Assembly: GCA_051252005.1 (NCBI GenBank)
Contig: JBPOEZ010000008.1
Coordinates: 62,001-126,000, forward strand
Reading direction: 5' to 3'
DNA: 64,000 bases
From: JACOMS01 sp051252005
GTDB lineage: Bacteria > Pseudomonadota > Alphaproteobacteria > Caulobacterales > Maricaulaceae
Positions within the stretch are counted from its first letter, which is position 1, and each line of letters opens with the position of its first letter. The notes under the pieces are model-generated. The model was given only the letters and a program-made list of their open reading frames with translations. It was not told the origin of the DNA and searched no databases. Of the stretch, positions 50,417-59,891 are shown in pieces. The translations under genes were made by a program, and so were the position numbers.

Positions 50417-52588
50417 ATGACTAACTCTGAGACAGCAGACCTCCAGGAAATTATGGAGGAAAAAAAGCGAATAGAAATCGGCGGACAGTTTCGCTGGTTC
50501 CATTGGCTGATTCTATCCGCATCTTTTATTTTGACTCTCGCCGCTTGGTACATCGCAAAGTCTCAAAATGACGAACAAATCAAAGCTCAGTTTGAACGTG
50601 AAAGTTCACAAGCGATAGATCTTGTCTCAGAACGTATGAAAAAATATGAAGACACGCTCGCAAGCGCGGTCGCCTTCCTGGGCACACAAGGTGACTATAC
50701 AGACATACACACATGGAAAGCTTATAGTGACGCTCTGGATATTGAGAATAAATATCCCGGCATTAACGGAATAGGAATCATCCACAACATCAAGCCCGAG
50801 CAACTTCAAGATTACCTGAGTCACATGCGACGGAACCGCCCGGATTTTAATATTCATCCCCCTCATGGGGAAAACGAATTTTTCCCCATTACAAATATTG
50901 AACCCGTTGAGACAAATAGTGAAGCTGTAGGCCTAGACATAGCGCATGAAGCCAATCGTTATAACGCAGCACGAAAGTCGCGGGATACAGGCCAGCCACA
51001 GATCACAGGCCCGATCATCCTCGTACAAGATGCTAAAAAAACGCCTGGGTTTTTATTCTACATTCCACTTTATGAAGACCCACAACCATTCACCACAATA
51101 CAAAGGCGAGAAACGCTTACCGCCCTCGTTTACGCACCGTTCATTTTTAGCAAGCTCATGGATGGCACACTCGACAATGAAAATCGCCACGTTGGCCTTA
51201 AAATCACGGATGGGGAACATATACTTTTTAATGAAAACTATGATGGTGCGCCTGATTATGACAACAATCCGCTCTTTAGTAGCACCCACTCAATTTACAT
51301 GTATGGTCGTCAATGGGCGTTCAATATACGTTCAACAGAGTCTTTCCGAACCGCAAATGCGAACATTTTGCCGCAAATTATTCTCTTTACGGGTATCATC
51401 ATAAATATTTTAATCTTTGGAATATTTCTTCTTCTAGCGCGGTCCAATCGCCGAGCCGTAACGTTCGCGTCTAACCTTGCCAATGCCCACGAAGACAAAG
51501 CCGCAAGGTTGTCAGACGTCATTGATAATGCCGTTGACGGCCTTATGACCGTGAGTGCTACTGGCGAAATAAAAACATTCAACAAAGCGTGCGCGGATAT
51601 GTTCGGATATAAATCCGACTTAATTATCGGAAATAAAATTGCAAAGCTCATTCCCGGATTGACGTTTCATGATCTCTCAGCAACCAATCACACCAAAGAG
51701 GTGAAAGCTAAGCGGCTAAGCGGCCGCGAGTTTCCGGCAGAACTTTCCGCAAATACGCTGAACATTCATGGCCGCGAAATATACAGTATTATTATTCGGG
51801 ATATTTCAAAGCGTAAGCAAGACGAGTCTGTTATTCGAAAAGCCATGTCAGAGCTTGAACAATCTAATGCCGATTTAGAAAAGTTTGCCTACGTGGCCTC
51901 CCATGACCTTAAGTCTCCTCTGCGCGCGATTGATAATCTTAGCCTTTGGCTAGAAGAAGACATTGGGGATCAACTAGACCCAGAGAATAAAGACCGCTTG
52001 AATATGCTGCGGGGACGCGTGGTTAGAATGGAAAATCTTTTAGATGACCTACTCAATTATTCACGCGCGACTGAGGGAGACCACCAAGCAGAACCTGTGT
52101 CTGCGGCCTCTCTCGTGCAAACGCTTAATGAAACGCTCCATTTACCGTCAGGCTTCACTCTCAATGCGGCGCAAGAGATGTCAACGATCACAGTTTCCAA
52201 AATGCCGCTTCAGCACGTACTTCATAACATTATCAGCAATTCGATTAAACATCATGATAAAAGCTCAGGCCGAATAGACGTAAGCGTTACAGAAAAAGGC
52301 AACAGGTTTGAATTCACGGTCAAAGATGACGGACCAGGAATACCTCCCGCATTTCATGAGCAAATTTTTACAATGTTCCAAACCTTAAAACCCCGAGACG
52401 AGGTTGAAGGCAGCGGTATGGGCTTGGCGATTGTTAAAAAAATCGTGAACCGATACGGTGGAACCATTCGTGTCGTATCAGAGCTTGGCCACGGGGCCAG
52501 CTTCATATTCACATGGCCCAAAATTGGCTTTGAAGCCCTTAATGAAGGCTCAGTGATGCCGCAGAGGCTTGAAAGCCTATTCAGGTAG
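50417..52588 (+). CDS. CHASE-PAS sensor histidine kinase
   Basis: A 723-residue membrane sensor kinase: first transmembrane helix near 28-47, a periplasmic CHASE domain (YPGINGIGIIHNIKPEQL, GFLFYIPLYEDP), and a second helix near 312-333. A PAS domain follows (DGLMTVSATGEIKTFNKACA), then a short coiled coil, HisKA with phospho-His496 in YVASHDLKSPLRAI, and HATPase with NIISNSIKHH, DDGPGIP and GSGMGLAIVKKIV. CHASE domains bind small extracellular ligands. No response regulator gene is adjacent. The ATG at 50417 directly follows an in-frame TTG. The end overlaps the convergent dipeptidase gene by 12 bases. Confidence 0.93.
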   Translation: MTNSETADLQEIMEEKKRIEIGGQFRWFHWLILSASFILTLAAWYIAKSQNDEQIKAQFERESSQAIDLVSERMKKYEDTLASAVAFLGTQGDYTDIHTWKAYSDALDIENKYPGINGIGIIHNIKPEQLQDYLSHMRRNRPDFNIHPPHGENEFFPITNIEPVETNSEAVGLDIAHEANRYNAARKSRDTGQPQITGPIILVQDAKKTPGFLFYIPLYEDPQPFTTIQRRETLTALVYAPFIFSKLMDGTLDNENRHVGLKITDGEHILFNENYDGAPDYDNNPLFSSTHSIYMYGRQWAFNIRSTESFRTANANILPQIILFTGIIINILIFGIFLLLARSNRRAVTFASNLANAHEDKAARLSDVIDNAVDGLMTVSATGEIKTFNKACADMFGYKSDLIIGNKIAKLIPGLTFHDLSATNHTKEVKAKRLSGREFPAELSANTLNIHGREIYSIIIRDISKRKQDESVIRKAMSELEQSNADLEKFAYVASHDLKSPLRAIDNLSLWLEEDIGDQLDPENKDRLNMLRGRVVRMENLLDDLLNYSRATEGDHQAEPVSAASLVQTLNETLHLPSGFTLNAAQEMSTITVSKMPLQHVLHNIISNSIKHHDKSSGRIDVSVTEKGNRFEFTVKDDGPGIPPAFHEQIFTMFQTLKPRDEVEGSGMGLAIVKKIVNRYGGTIRVVSELGHGASFIFTWPKIGFEALNEGSVMPQRLESLFR

Positions 52589-53740
52589 ATTTTCACTTAA
52601 AAAACGCTCAATATTCCCACCCATGACTTTGCGAATAGTGCGCTCTGGCACCCCTGCTTTTAAAAGCTCATGCGTAATTGCTGCAAGTTCGGATGTATCG
52701 AGCGCCGTAGTCACCGTGCCGTCAAAATCTGACCCCAAACCAACGGCGTCTTCACCTAGCAAGTCAACAGCAGCCACAATCGTCGCCGCTATACCTTTGG
52801 GAGAAATATCACAAATCGCTCCGTCAAAGTAACCAATGCCGATAACACCTCCGCGCCTTGCAATCTCTATAAGAATATCATCTGGCATATTCCGGTTCAT
52901 CGTCCGCGGGCAATAGCTCGCAAGACCACCGTGAGAAATAAGGATAGGCTCCGGCGTGAGCGCCAAAACATCCCGGACGACGGCTTCTGAGGAATGAGCC
53001 ACATCGACCATAATATCCATGGCCTGCATTTTCAGAACGGCTTCACGGCCAAAATCCGTTAGCCCGCCTTTCGTACGGCCATGCAAAGACCCGCCTAAGC
53101 GGTTATCAAAGAAATGTTGCAGCCCCATCATGCGGTAGCCTTCATCATAAAGCCTATCAATATTCTCAAGCTTGCCTTCAAGCGGGTGCGACCCTTCCGT
53201 AGCGAGAACGCCCAGAAGCATCCCAGTGTCTCGCTCTAAGTCAGATTTGCTTCGTACAATTTTCAAATTGTTTTTAGAGCGCTTCTCAACTTTCTGAAGA
53301 CGTTGTGCTTGATAAGCCGCACGCTCATAAATCGAATCCCACGTTCGTAGAGGCCAAAGTTGAACCTTGGCTAAGAGAGCGATATCATCCGGCGCATCAG
53401 CGCTATTGCCGTCAAAATTGAGCCCGCGAGGCGATTTTGTAACAGCGGAAAAAATTTGAATGTCAACGCCGCCATCTCTCAGCCTCGGTAGATCCACATG
53501 CCCGCGATCATAACGTTTCTCCGGGTTTCTCCGCCATAAAAGCGCGTCCGCATGCAAATCACCAACCGTAAGGGTATCATGTAAAGTCTGAGCCTCTGCT
53601 GACACGGGATAAGGCGCATGATCTGTTACAACGTTCATACCGCGGTCAACAGCCGGAACCTCGACCACCAAAAACCATCCCCCGCCAAGGAGAACAACCG
53701 CAACAATGAGCCCTAAAAAACCTTTGATAAAACGCTTCAT
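52577..53740 (-). CDS. Membrane-anchored M19 dipeptidase
   Basis: A 387-residue dipeptidase of the renal dipeptidase (M19) family. An N-terminal anchor or signal (FIKGFLGLIVAVVLLGGGWF) precedes the zinc barrel: His-x-Asp in GDLHADALLW, bridging Glu in ATEGSHPLEG, His in VDVAHSSEAVV and the next in LISHGGLASYCP. A further Asp lies in GLGSDFDG. It hydrolyses dipeptides, often D,L types from peptidoglycan, outside the cytoplasm. The start at 53740 behind GGGGGAAAG is preferred over an ATG 21 codons upstream. Confidence 0.92.
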   Translation of the reverse strand: MKRFIKGFLGLIVAVVLLGGGWFLVVEVPAVDRGMNVVTDHAPYPVSAEAQTLHDTLTVGDLHADALLWRRNPEKRYDRGHVDLPRLRDGGVDIQIFSAVTKSPRGLNFDGNSADAPDDIALLAKVQLWPLRTWDSIYERAAYQAQRLQKVEKRSKNNLKIVRSKSDLERDTGMLLGVLATEGSHPLEGKLENIDRLYDEGYRMMGLQHFFDNRLGGSLHGRTKGGLTDFGREAVLKMQAMDIMVDVAHSSEAVVRDVLALTPEPILISHGGLASYCPRTMNRNMPDDILIEIARRGGVIGIGYFDGAICDISPKGIAATIVAAVDLLGEDAVGLGSDFDGTVTTALDTSELAAITHELLKAGVPERTIRKVMGGNIERFLSENLPE

Positions 53741-53893
53741 ACTTTCCCCCGATTGGCCAAACTCTCTCTTGTCATAGCATCCTATTTTGAAAAATCCATC
53801 CACAACAAACTATAGAGATCAAGTCCGCATACCTTGCATAAAAGCCCACTAATTTTTAATCTGCGCCAAATTTACCATAACGAGGATAATGCC

Positions 53894-54157
53894 ATGATGA
53901 GCGAAAGTGAACGCGCCGACACAATGGGTCAGGCGACACGTGAAAAGCTAAAGCAGTTTATTGCGCGGATCGAACGCCTCGAAGCCGAGAAGGCCGAATT
54001 GGCAGCAGATATTCGCGAAGTGTATGCAGAAGTCAAATCATTCGGCTTTGACAATAAAGTCCTCCGCAAAGTAATCTCTATGCGGAAAATGGAAGCCCAT
54101 GAGCGCGCCGAACAAGAAGCTCTGCTTGACCTCTATATGGAAGCGATTGACGAATAG
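53894..54157 (+). CDS. gapR: Nucleoid-associated protein GapR (DUF2312)
   Basis: An 87-residue helical DNA-binding protein, recognised by REKLKQFIARIERLEAEKAE, DIREVYAEVKSFGFDNKVLR and VISMRKMEAHERAEQEALLD. GapR clamps overtwisted, AT-rich DNA and helps replication and transcription in Caulobacter and other alphaproteobacteria. GAGG is eight bases before the ATG at 53894; the next codon is also ATG. It is convergent with the zinc-finger gene. Confidence 0.95.
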   Translation: MMSESERADTMGQATREKLKQFIARIERLEAEKAELAADIREVYAEVKSFGFDNKVLRKVISMRKMEAHERAEQEALLDLYMEAIDE

Positions 54158-54169
54158 TTTCGTCTGCAA

Positions 54170-54199
54170 AGGCCGTAATAACCGATAAAGTTACGGCCT
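54170..54199. terminator. Bidirectional hairpin between gapR and the zinc-finger gene
   Basis: AGGCCGTAA and TTACGGCCT form a 9-bp stem around 12 bases. It starts just after gapR and reaches the stop of the convergent gene. T tracts are absent, so its strength is uncertain. Confidence 0.5.
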
Positions 54200-54389
54200 A
54201 ATGCCCTGCTGGCTCTGCGTTGGGGGCAAGCACAAAAAGCTGATCACAATATTTGCATTCAACCTGTGTTCCCTGGCCCATATCAAGCCATGTTTTCGGA
54301 TGACCCAGCGCCCCGCCGCCGCCGTCACAGGCCACGCGTGTTGTGCTAACGATAATAGCGTCTTCAGGTGTAACGGCCGCGTTTGACAT
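54198..54389 (-). CDS. CHCC zinc-finger protein
   Basis: A 63-residue protein with the zf-CHCC pattern: VACDGGGGALGHPKTWLDMG and VECKYCDQLFVLAP, that is Cys...His...Cys-x-x-Cys. Homologues are the bacterial counterpart of the mitochondrial complex I subunit NDUFS6. A respiratory complex I assembly role is therefore possible. Confidence 0.85.
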   Translation of the reverse strand: MSNAAVTPEDAIIVSTTRVACDGGGGALGHPKTWLDMGQGTQVECKYCDQLFVLAPNAEPAGH

Positions 54390-54468
54390 TTGAGTCTCTT
54401 TGCATAATGAGTTGTTGCGTAAGAGATAAGCGAGCTACCGCGCCGCGTCAATTCTTGTTAGGCTGAAT

Positions 54469-55407
54469 ATGAGCGATATACCCGCAATCGAGATTAAAGG
54501 TCTGCAAAAGACCTATAAGAAAACCCGCAAGTCAGAAGCCAAAACCGCCTTGAAAGGCGTTGACCTTGTCGTTCCGCGTGGATCCATCTTTGGCCTCTTG
54601 GGGCCGAACGGCGCGGGCAAGTCGACCCTGATCAATATTCTTGCAGGGCTTGTCGTCAAGTCAGGCGGCGAAGCCAAAATTTGCGGTTACGACATCGACA
54701 CACAGACGCGGCAAGCCCGCGCCTCCATCGGCGTAGTCCCGCAGGAAATTGCTATGGACGTGTTCTTCACGCCTTTCCAAGCCTTGGAACTGCAAGCTGG
54801 TTATTACGGTGTCCCAAAAGCTGAACGCCGTACCGAAGAAATATTAAAAGCTCTTGGGCTTTTTGATAAACGCGACGCCTATGTTCGGCAACTTTCAGGC
54901 GGTATGAAACGGCGTCTACTCATAGGCAAAGCCCTAGTGCACAATCCGCCTGTGCTTATTCTCGACGAGCCCACTGCGGGTGTGGATATCGAACTGCGCC
55001 GCCAAATGTGGGATTATGTGCAGGAACTTCATGCGCGCGGCACCACCATCATCTTGACCACGCATTACCTCGAAGAAGCCGAAGCCCTCTGTGACCGTAT
55101 CGCGATTATTCACAACGGCGAAATTACAGCGAACGAAGAAAAGTCCGTCATGCTCTCCCGCCTTGATAAGCGCACCTTAGTGATTACGCCCATAGAGAAA
55201 ATCGACGCCGTACCCGAAAGCTTGAAAAACTTAAACGCAACGCTTTTAGACAGCGGCGCACTCTCGATCAATTACCGCAGCGGTAAAGACTCGATCTCCG
55301 GCATGCTAAATCAAGTCAAAGCGTCGGGGCTATCCATCGCCGACCTGCGCACCGAAGAACCCGACCTAGAAGACGTGTTCATGGCTCTGACCTATGACCG
55401 CGATTAA
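54469..55407 (+). CDS. ABC transporter ATP-binding protein without adjacent permease
   Basis: A 312-residue ATPase of the ABC-2 exporter type: Walker A GLLGPNGAGKSTL, Q-loop VVPQEIAM, signature RQLSGGMKRRLLIGKALV, Walker B VLILDEPTAGVD, and switch His in ILTTHYLEEAEAL. A C-terminal extension follows, as in the YadG type. A permease gene (YadH type) normally follows, but the next gene is convergent and encodes an unrelated membrane protein. It overlaps that gene's end by four bases. Confidence 0.93.
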   Translation: MSDIPAIEIKGLQKTYKKTRKSEAKTALKGVDLVVPRGSIFGLLGPNGAGKSTLINILAGLVVKSGGEAKICGYDIDTQTRQARASIGVVPQEIAMDVFFTPFQALELQAGYYGVPKAERRTEEILKALGLFDKRDAYVRQLSGGMKRRLLIGKALVHNPPVLILDEPTAGVDIELRRQMWDYVQELHARGTTIILTTHYLEEAEALCDRIAIIHNGEITANEEKSVMLSRLDKRTLVITPIEKIDAVPESLKNLNATLLDSGALSINYRSGKDSISGMLNQVKASGLSIADLRTEEPDLEDVFMALTYDRD

Positions 55408-55955
55408 GCGGATTTACGCCCATTCAAGAGCCAGTAGGCTAGTCCCGTAAAACTCAGGAGCAATCCGGTGATTGCAGCGGCCAAATAGGTGAAAAATTTC
55501 AAGACCGTAAGAACCCCAGCGATCGAGCCTAGCACCTCTGATCCTGTGGCGAGGGTCAGGGCGAGGAAACTGTCTTCCGCGAAATCCGTAAGTAGGAAGG
55601 CAATCGGCAAGAAAAACAAGAGCGGCCAGACGGGGCTTTTGAGCGGTAGCCTACGAATGCCGAACGCAATCAACGCCTCAAATACAAGCGCGGCTAAAAT
55701 CATATTGGGGATATCAAAAACCAGAGAAATATATTTCGCCTTCCGCCCTGATGCGTCCAATTGCGAAAAAGTCTCGACGGCTTGCGCGCCTGTATAAAAT
55801 CCGCGCTCTTCCAACGGCAAACCCGGCGCGAGGGTTTCTAAAACGCTATAAGGCCCTAGGGTCACATACCATGTGGAATAAGCCATCATGAGCGCAATAA
55901 GCGCCAGTGTTCTCCAACCCATAAATTTATGAAAAGGTGACTGCGAGTAATCCAT
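55404..55955 (-). CDS. Five-helix membrane protein of unknown function
   Basis: A 183-residue membrane protein with hydrophobic segments near WRTLALIALMMAYSTWYV, NMILAALVFEALIAFGI, PVWPLLFFLPIAFLLTDFAE, FFTYLAAAITGLLLSFTGLA and the end. No family is recognised. The ATG at 55955 is used; a GTG at 55979 would add eight residues. It is convergent with the ABC ATPase gene and is too different from ABC-2 permeases to be its partner. Confidence 0.7.
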   Translation of the reverse strand: MDYSQSPFHKFMGWRTLALIALMMAYSTWYVTLGPYSVLETLAPGLPLEERGFYTGAQAVETFSQLDASGRKAKYISLVFDIPNMILAALVFEALIAFGIRRLPLKSPVWPLLFFLPIAFLLTDFAEDSFLALTLATGSEVLGSIAGVLTVLKFFTYLAAAITGLLLSFTGLAYWLLNGRKSA

Positions 55956-56027
55956 AACGCAGAATGCCGCCTCTGACACATATTGTCAAAGGCGGCACTC
56001 AAATTTACGTTCAAAAGAGTAGTAGGC

Positions 56028-56348
56028 CTAAGCGTGCTCGCCCACCCACTCCGCTAATTTACGCTTCGTCATCGCGCCGACTTTCGTCGCAACAACTTGC
56101 CCGTCCTTAAAGATCATCATGGTCGGAATACCGCGGACATGAAATTTCGCAGCGATTTCTGGGTCTTCTTCAATATTGATTTTTGCGACTTTCATCTTGC
56201 CGTCAAACTCGTCAGAAATTTCCTCAAGTGCCGGAGCGATTTGCTTACAAGGCGCGCAATATCCGGCCCAAAAATCAACTAAGACTGGGGTGTTTGATCC
56301 GATAACGTCAGCATTAAAACTGTCATCTGTGACTTTTACGCTCGCCAT
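56028..56348 (-). CDS. trxA: Thioredoxin with a CAPC active site
   Basis: A 106-residue thioredoxin, the usual length. The active site reads FWAGYCAPCK with C31 and C34, so the common WCGPC has Tyr for Trp and Ala for the first Gly position of the loop. The cis-Pro loop GIPTMMIFKDG and buried Asp25 are normal. GGAG lies eight bases before the ATG at 56348. The altered loop should shift redox potential or partner choice. It lies 42 bases past the addA stop, an arrangement common in alphaproteobacteria. Confidence 0.92.
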   Translation of the reverse strand: MASVKVTDDSFNADVIGSNTPVLVDFWAGYCAPCKQIAPALEEISDEFDGKMKVAKINIEEDPEIAAKFHVRGIPTMMIFKDGQVVATKVGAMTKRKLAEWVGEHA

Positions 56349-56390
56349 ATTCATTCTCCATAACATTTCGATGAGATTCGATGTGACACA

Positions 56391-59300
56391 TTAGGTAGGA
56401 AGCCCGTCAATAAGCGTCAAGGCCGCATCGAGGCGTTTTGTGTCCAAGGTCATTAAAAATGGGCCGTCCGTCCATAAAAGCGCGCAAATGATTTCGCGGC
56501 CCGGGTAAATGTCTTTCGCAAGCTCGCGGTACGCTGCCATTTGGCCCCAATAAATCTCCGGAACATCGGCCTGATCGGTTGGCGGCGGGCGGTTGGATTT
56601 ATAATCGACGATATAGACCTTATCGTCTGTCACCGCGAGGCGGTCAATTTGGGCGTTGAGATAAAGTCCTTCCGGCAACGCCCCGCCTCGCCCAGCTAAA
56701 GACACTTCTGCTTGGCTTCCGAGCGCAAAGAAAGGTGCAAACTCCGGCGCATCCAGTACCTTAAAGACTTCGTCTTTGATTTGGGCGCGCTGCGCCTCCG
56801 CCAAGTCCTGATAGCTATCCAATAGCGCAGTGGCAGCAGCGGCGCGGCGATCTAGCGGCAACTCTGGCAAGATTTCGAGAAGGCGGTGAATGATATTCCC
56901 GCGTAGAAAACGGTCAGGGCCTGCGGCGGTGCCAAACAAGAGCGGTGAACGGACGGGCATGTCCTTTTGCGGCGCAGGGGCGAGCAGATGAGACGGGGTG
57001 ACATGAGCTGGCCCCACCTGTTCTTTTTCCGCTTTAATATGCGCCCATGACGGCAAGGTCGCTGTATCCCGAGCGGCTACACCGTCTGCGCCCTTCGGCG
57101 TAAGAGGCAAGTTTCCATACCGTAACCCGTCTCCGAAGGACATCTCGAAGCTCTCTGCTTCTAGCCCTTCTAAGGCCGCGCGAACCTCGGCGTGCCAGCA
57201 TCCATCAGTATAGCCTTTGCCGTTTCTATGCCCGCTCTCGAACCCGCAAACAATCAAACGTGATTCCGCCCGCGTCATGGCCACGTAAAGCAGCCGCATA
57301 TATTCTTCGAGCTCGCGGAGCTTTATCGCGTCTTTCAGAGGCTGCAATATGTCCGGCGTTGTGTCAGCGCTCGGCAAATAAGCAAAGCCCTCCCCGACCG
57401 CGACAAGGCCCGAACCGCTACGGCCTGACGGCGTTTGTGTCGTATCTGGCAAAAAGACCACGGGCGCTTCGAGGCCCTTCGCGCCGTGTACAGTCATCAC
57501 ACGGACCTCACCGGAAGCCGCGTCCATTTCGCGTTTAATATCCTGATCATCACCAATGAAGGATTGCACGAAATGTTGAAGCGACGGCGCGCCGCGTCTT
57601 TGGTGGGCCAGCGCGCGGGCTAGAAAGGCTTCGAGTACATCCTTGGCTTCTACTCCGAGACGCGCGTAAATGTTTTTAAGCAGACTACCGCCCGTCCGGC
57701 TTTGCATATCGAGCACGCGTGCATAAAACTCATAGGGTGCGTAAGTATGGGAAAACTTCAAAATTTTCTCAAGGTCAGCAACCGCTGCACGCGCTTTATC
57801 GAAAGTTTGCGCCCTCAGAGATTGCCATAGAGATAATTTCCCGCGCCGCTTCGCTGTCTGAAATAGCTCGTCTTCGGTGAACCCGAATAGAGGACTCTTC
57901 AGCGCTTCCGCGAGTGATAAATCATCAGACGGCAAAAGCGTAAACCGCGAGAGCGCGAGCATATCCTTTACGGCCATAGAGTCTTTTAAGACTAGACGGT
58001 CAGCCCCCGCCACGGGAATGCCAAGCGTTTTCATATTGCGGATAACGGCGTCAAAAAAATCATTACGGCGCCGCACAAGGATAAGAATATCTTCGGCGCG
58101 CATGCGGCGCGTTCGGCCTAGTTTGCGGTCAAATATTGGTTCACCGCTCTTGAGCCATCCAGCAATTGTCTCTGCAATCGTGCGGGCAAGTTTTTCGCGC
58201 GGACTAGATTGATCGAGAGAGTCCACAGGAGCAAAGTCCCACGGGATTTCTTCTGGCGTCTCTTCCGGCCTGGGCGCGAGAGGCCAAAGCTCAACAAGCC
58301 CTCCGTCCCGGCGAAAGGCCGTGTGTCCCGCTTCGAATGAACCTTCGCTCAGAGGGTCAAGGTTAAACATGCGCTGAATGCCTTTTTGGTCGACAAACAC
58401 AGCGTCAACAACCCGCAACACATCAGGCGATGACCGGAATGACATGCCCATGGTCACGGCTTCGTTTATATTGTCGCCGACATAATCTCGGATACGCTTA
58501 ATGAACTGCTCTGGCCGAGCGCCTTGGAAGGAATAAATGGATTGTTTCTCATCCCCGACCGCAAAGAATGTCTTCGGCTTATCCATTGGCCATTCAGGGT
58601 CAGGCAGCGCAAACCCGTCTTTTAGAGCGTCAATAATTGTCCATTGATCAGGCGCAGTATCTTGCGCTTCGTCCACCAATATATGGCCAATCCCGCCGTC
58701 GAGTTTATACCGCACCCATTCGGCAGCTTCGCTATTAATCAGCAGCTTTCTGACGAGATTAATTTGGTCATCAAAATCAAGCCAGCGCCGCGCCCGCTTA
58801 GCAGCTTCGTAGCGCGCGGCATAGTCTCTGGCGATAATGAAAACCGAACGGGTCATCTCTAGGCACGTCGCTGACACAATTTTTTGAACGCACGCTAAGA
58901 CCCGTAAAGCTTCGTCTGTCGGGTCCATTTTACTGGTGCCGAAAAAATCCTGCGCGGCTGGCGGCGCGCTCAGCGTAATCACTGATTTTCGAAGCGCACC
59001 TTTTTGTGTCAAGATAATGCCCGCATAGGCTTTAAAGGCGGCGGTGGGATCAGGTTCAGTCAATGCGGCTAACATCGCATTCGCTTTCTTAACGTCGTTA
59101 GCGTTAGAACTTCCAAGGAGATCATTGGCGGCGTATTTAATGGCCTGCTTGCTCTCTGTGCTCCAAGCCGCATTATATTGCTCAGCGGCCGTCGCGTCAG
59201 GGCTTAACTGTAATCGCAAGGCGAGATTATCGATGCCAACACTATTGGCCCAATGGTTTACGGCTTCTCGGTTTCCGGCGGCCCATTTGAAAATGCCTTC

Positions 59301-59891
59301 CAAGGTTTTATCGGCCTTGTCAGCGGCCAAATGCTTGATAGCGCCTGCGAGGGAACCCTCCTGATCCGCCCAAGCGGCCGCGTAAATATCTTCTTCAATT
59401 TGCCCCCGTAGCGCGGCAACATCGGCGTCTTCCATAGGTTCAAAACCGGGTAAAATTCCGGCTTCAATCGGGAACCGCGATAGCACCGTTTCACAGAATG
59501 CGTGAATGGTTTGCACCTTCAGACCATCGGGCGTTTCCAGCGCGCGAGCAAAAAGCTGCCGCGCTGCGCCAAGCTCGTCTGCATTTCGCGCTTTGGTTTC
59601 GCCGAGAAGTTCGTCTAGAGCGCTATTAAGATCACCCTCACCCATCACCGACCAGCCGCCAAGTTTTTCAAACAAGCGGGTCTGCATTTCGCTCGCCGCA
59701 GCCTTGGTATAGGTCAGGCAAAGAATTTTATCGGGGTTGGCTCCGTCAAGCAGCAGCCGAGACACACGATCAACAAGAACTTTAGTTTTCCCCGACCCCG
59801 CATTAGCCGACGCAAGACGGGTTTTACGCGGCTCTGCGGCCATGCGCTGGTAGCGAGTGGCTTCTGTTACATCTGGGCGCGGCATACTCAT
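56391..59891 (-). CDS. addA: Double-strand break repair helicase-nuclease AddA
   Basis: A 1166-residue UvrD-like helicase with a C-terminal RecB-type nuclease. Walker A is ASANAGSGKTKVLVDR (about residues 28-43), motif II is VDEAQDTAPDQW, motif III is FAVGDEKQSIYSFQGA, and late motifs are VMTVHGAKGLEAPVVFL and LLYVAMTRAESRL. The nuclease motif is VYIVDYKSNRPP. With AddB it resects double-strand breaks for RecA loading, replacing RecBCD. It overlaps addB by four bases. Confidence 0.96.
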   Translation of the reverse strand: MSMPRPDVTEATRYQRMAAEPRKTRLASANAGSGKTKVLVDRVSRLLLDGANPDKILCLTYTKAAASEMQTRLFEKLGGWSVMGEGDLNSALDELLGETKARNADELGAARQLFARALETPDGLKVQTIHAFCETVLSRFPIEAGILPGFEPMEDADVAALRGQIEEDIYAAAWADQEGSLAGAIKHLAADKADKTLEGIFKWAAGNREAVNHWANSVGIDNLALRLQLSPDATAAEQYNAAWSTESKQAIKYAANDLLGSSNANDVKKANAMLAALTEPDPTAAFKAYAGIILTQKGALRKSVITLSAPPAAQDFFGTSKMDPTDEALRVLACVQKIVSATCLEMTRSVFIIARDYAARYEAAKRARRWLDFDDQINLVRKLLINSEAAEWVRYKLDGGIGHILVDEAQDTAPDQWTIIDALKDGFALPDPEWPMDKPKTFFAVGDEKQSIYSFQGARPEQFIKRIRDYVGDNINEAVTMGMSFRSSPDVLRVVDAVFVDQKGIQRMFNLDPLSEGSFEAGHTAFRRDGGLVELWPLAPRPEETPEEIPWDFAPVDSLDQSSPREKLARTIAETIAGWLKSGEPIFDRKLGRTRRMRAEDILILVRRRNDFFDAVIRNMKTLGIPVAGADRLVLKDSMAVKDMLALSRFTLLPSDDLSLAEALKSPLFGFTEDELFQTAKRRGKLSLWQSLRAQTFDKARAAVADLEKILKFSHTYAPYEFYARVLDMQSRTGGSLLKNIYARLGVEAKDVLEAFLARALAHQRRGAPSLQHFVQSFIGDDQDIKREMDAASGEVRVMTVHGAKGLEAPVVFLPDTTQTPSGRSGSGLVAVGEGFAYLPSADTTPDILQPLKDAIKLRELEEYMRLLYVAMTRAESRLIVCGFESGHRNGKGYTDGCWHAEVRAALEGLEAESFEMSFGDGLRYGNLPLTPKGADGVAARDTATLPSWAHIKAEKEQVGPAHVTPSHLLAPAPQKDMPVRSPLLFGTAAGPDRFLRGNIIHRLLEILPELPLDRRAAAATALLDSYQDLAEAQRAQIKDEVFKVLDAPEFAPFFALGSQAEVSLAGRGGALPEGLYLNAQIDRLAVTDDKVYIVDYKSNRPPPTDQADVPEIYWGQMAAYRELAKDIYPGREIICALLWTDGPFLMTLDTKRLDAALTLIDGLPT

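Noticed and set aside
54191..54451. An 86-codon minus-strand frame over the zinc-finger gene
   Set aside because: The zinc-finger frame in the same place has the complete Cys/His pattern of a known family, so this one is out of frame.
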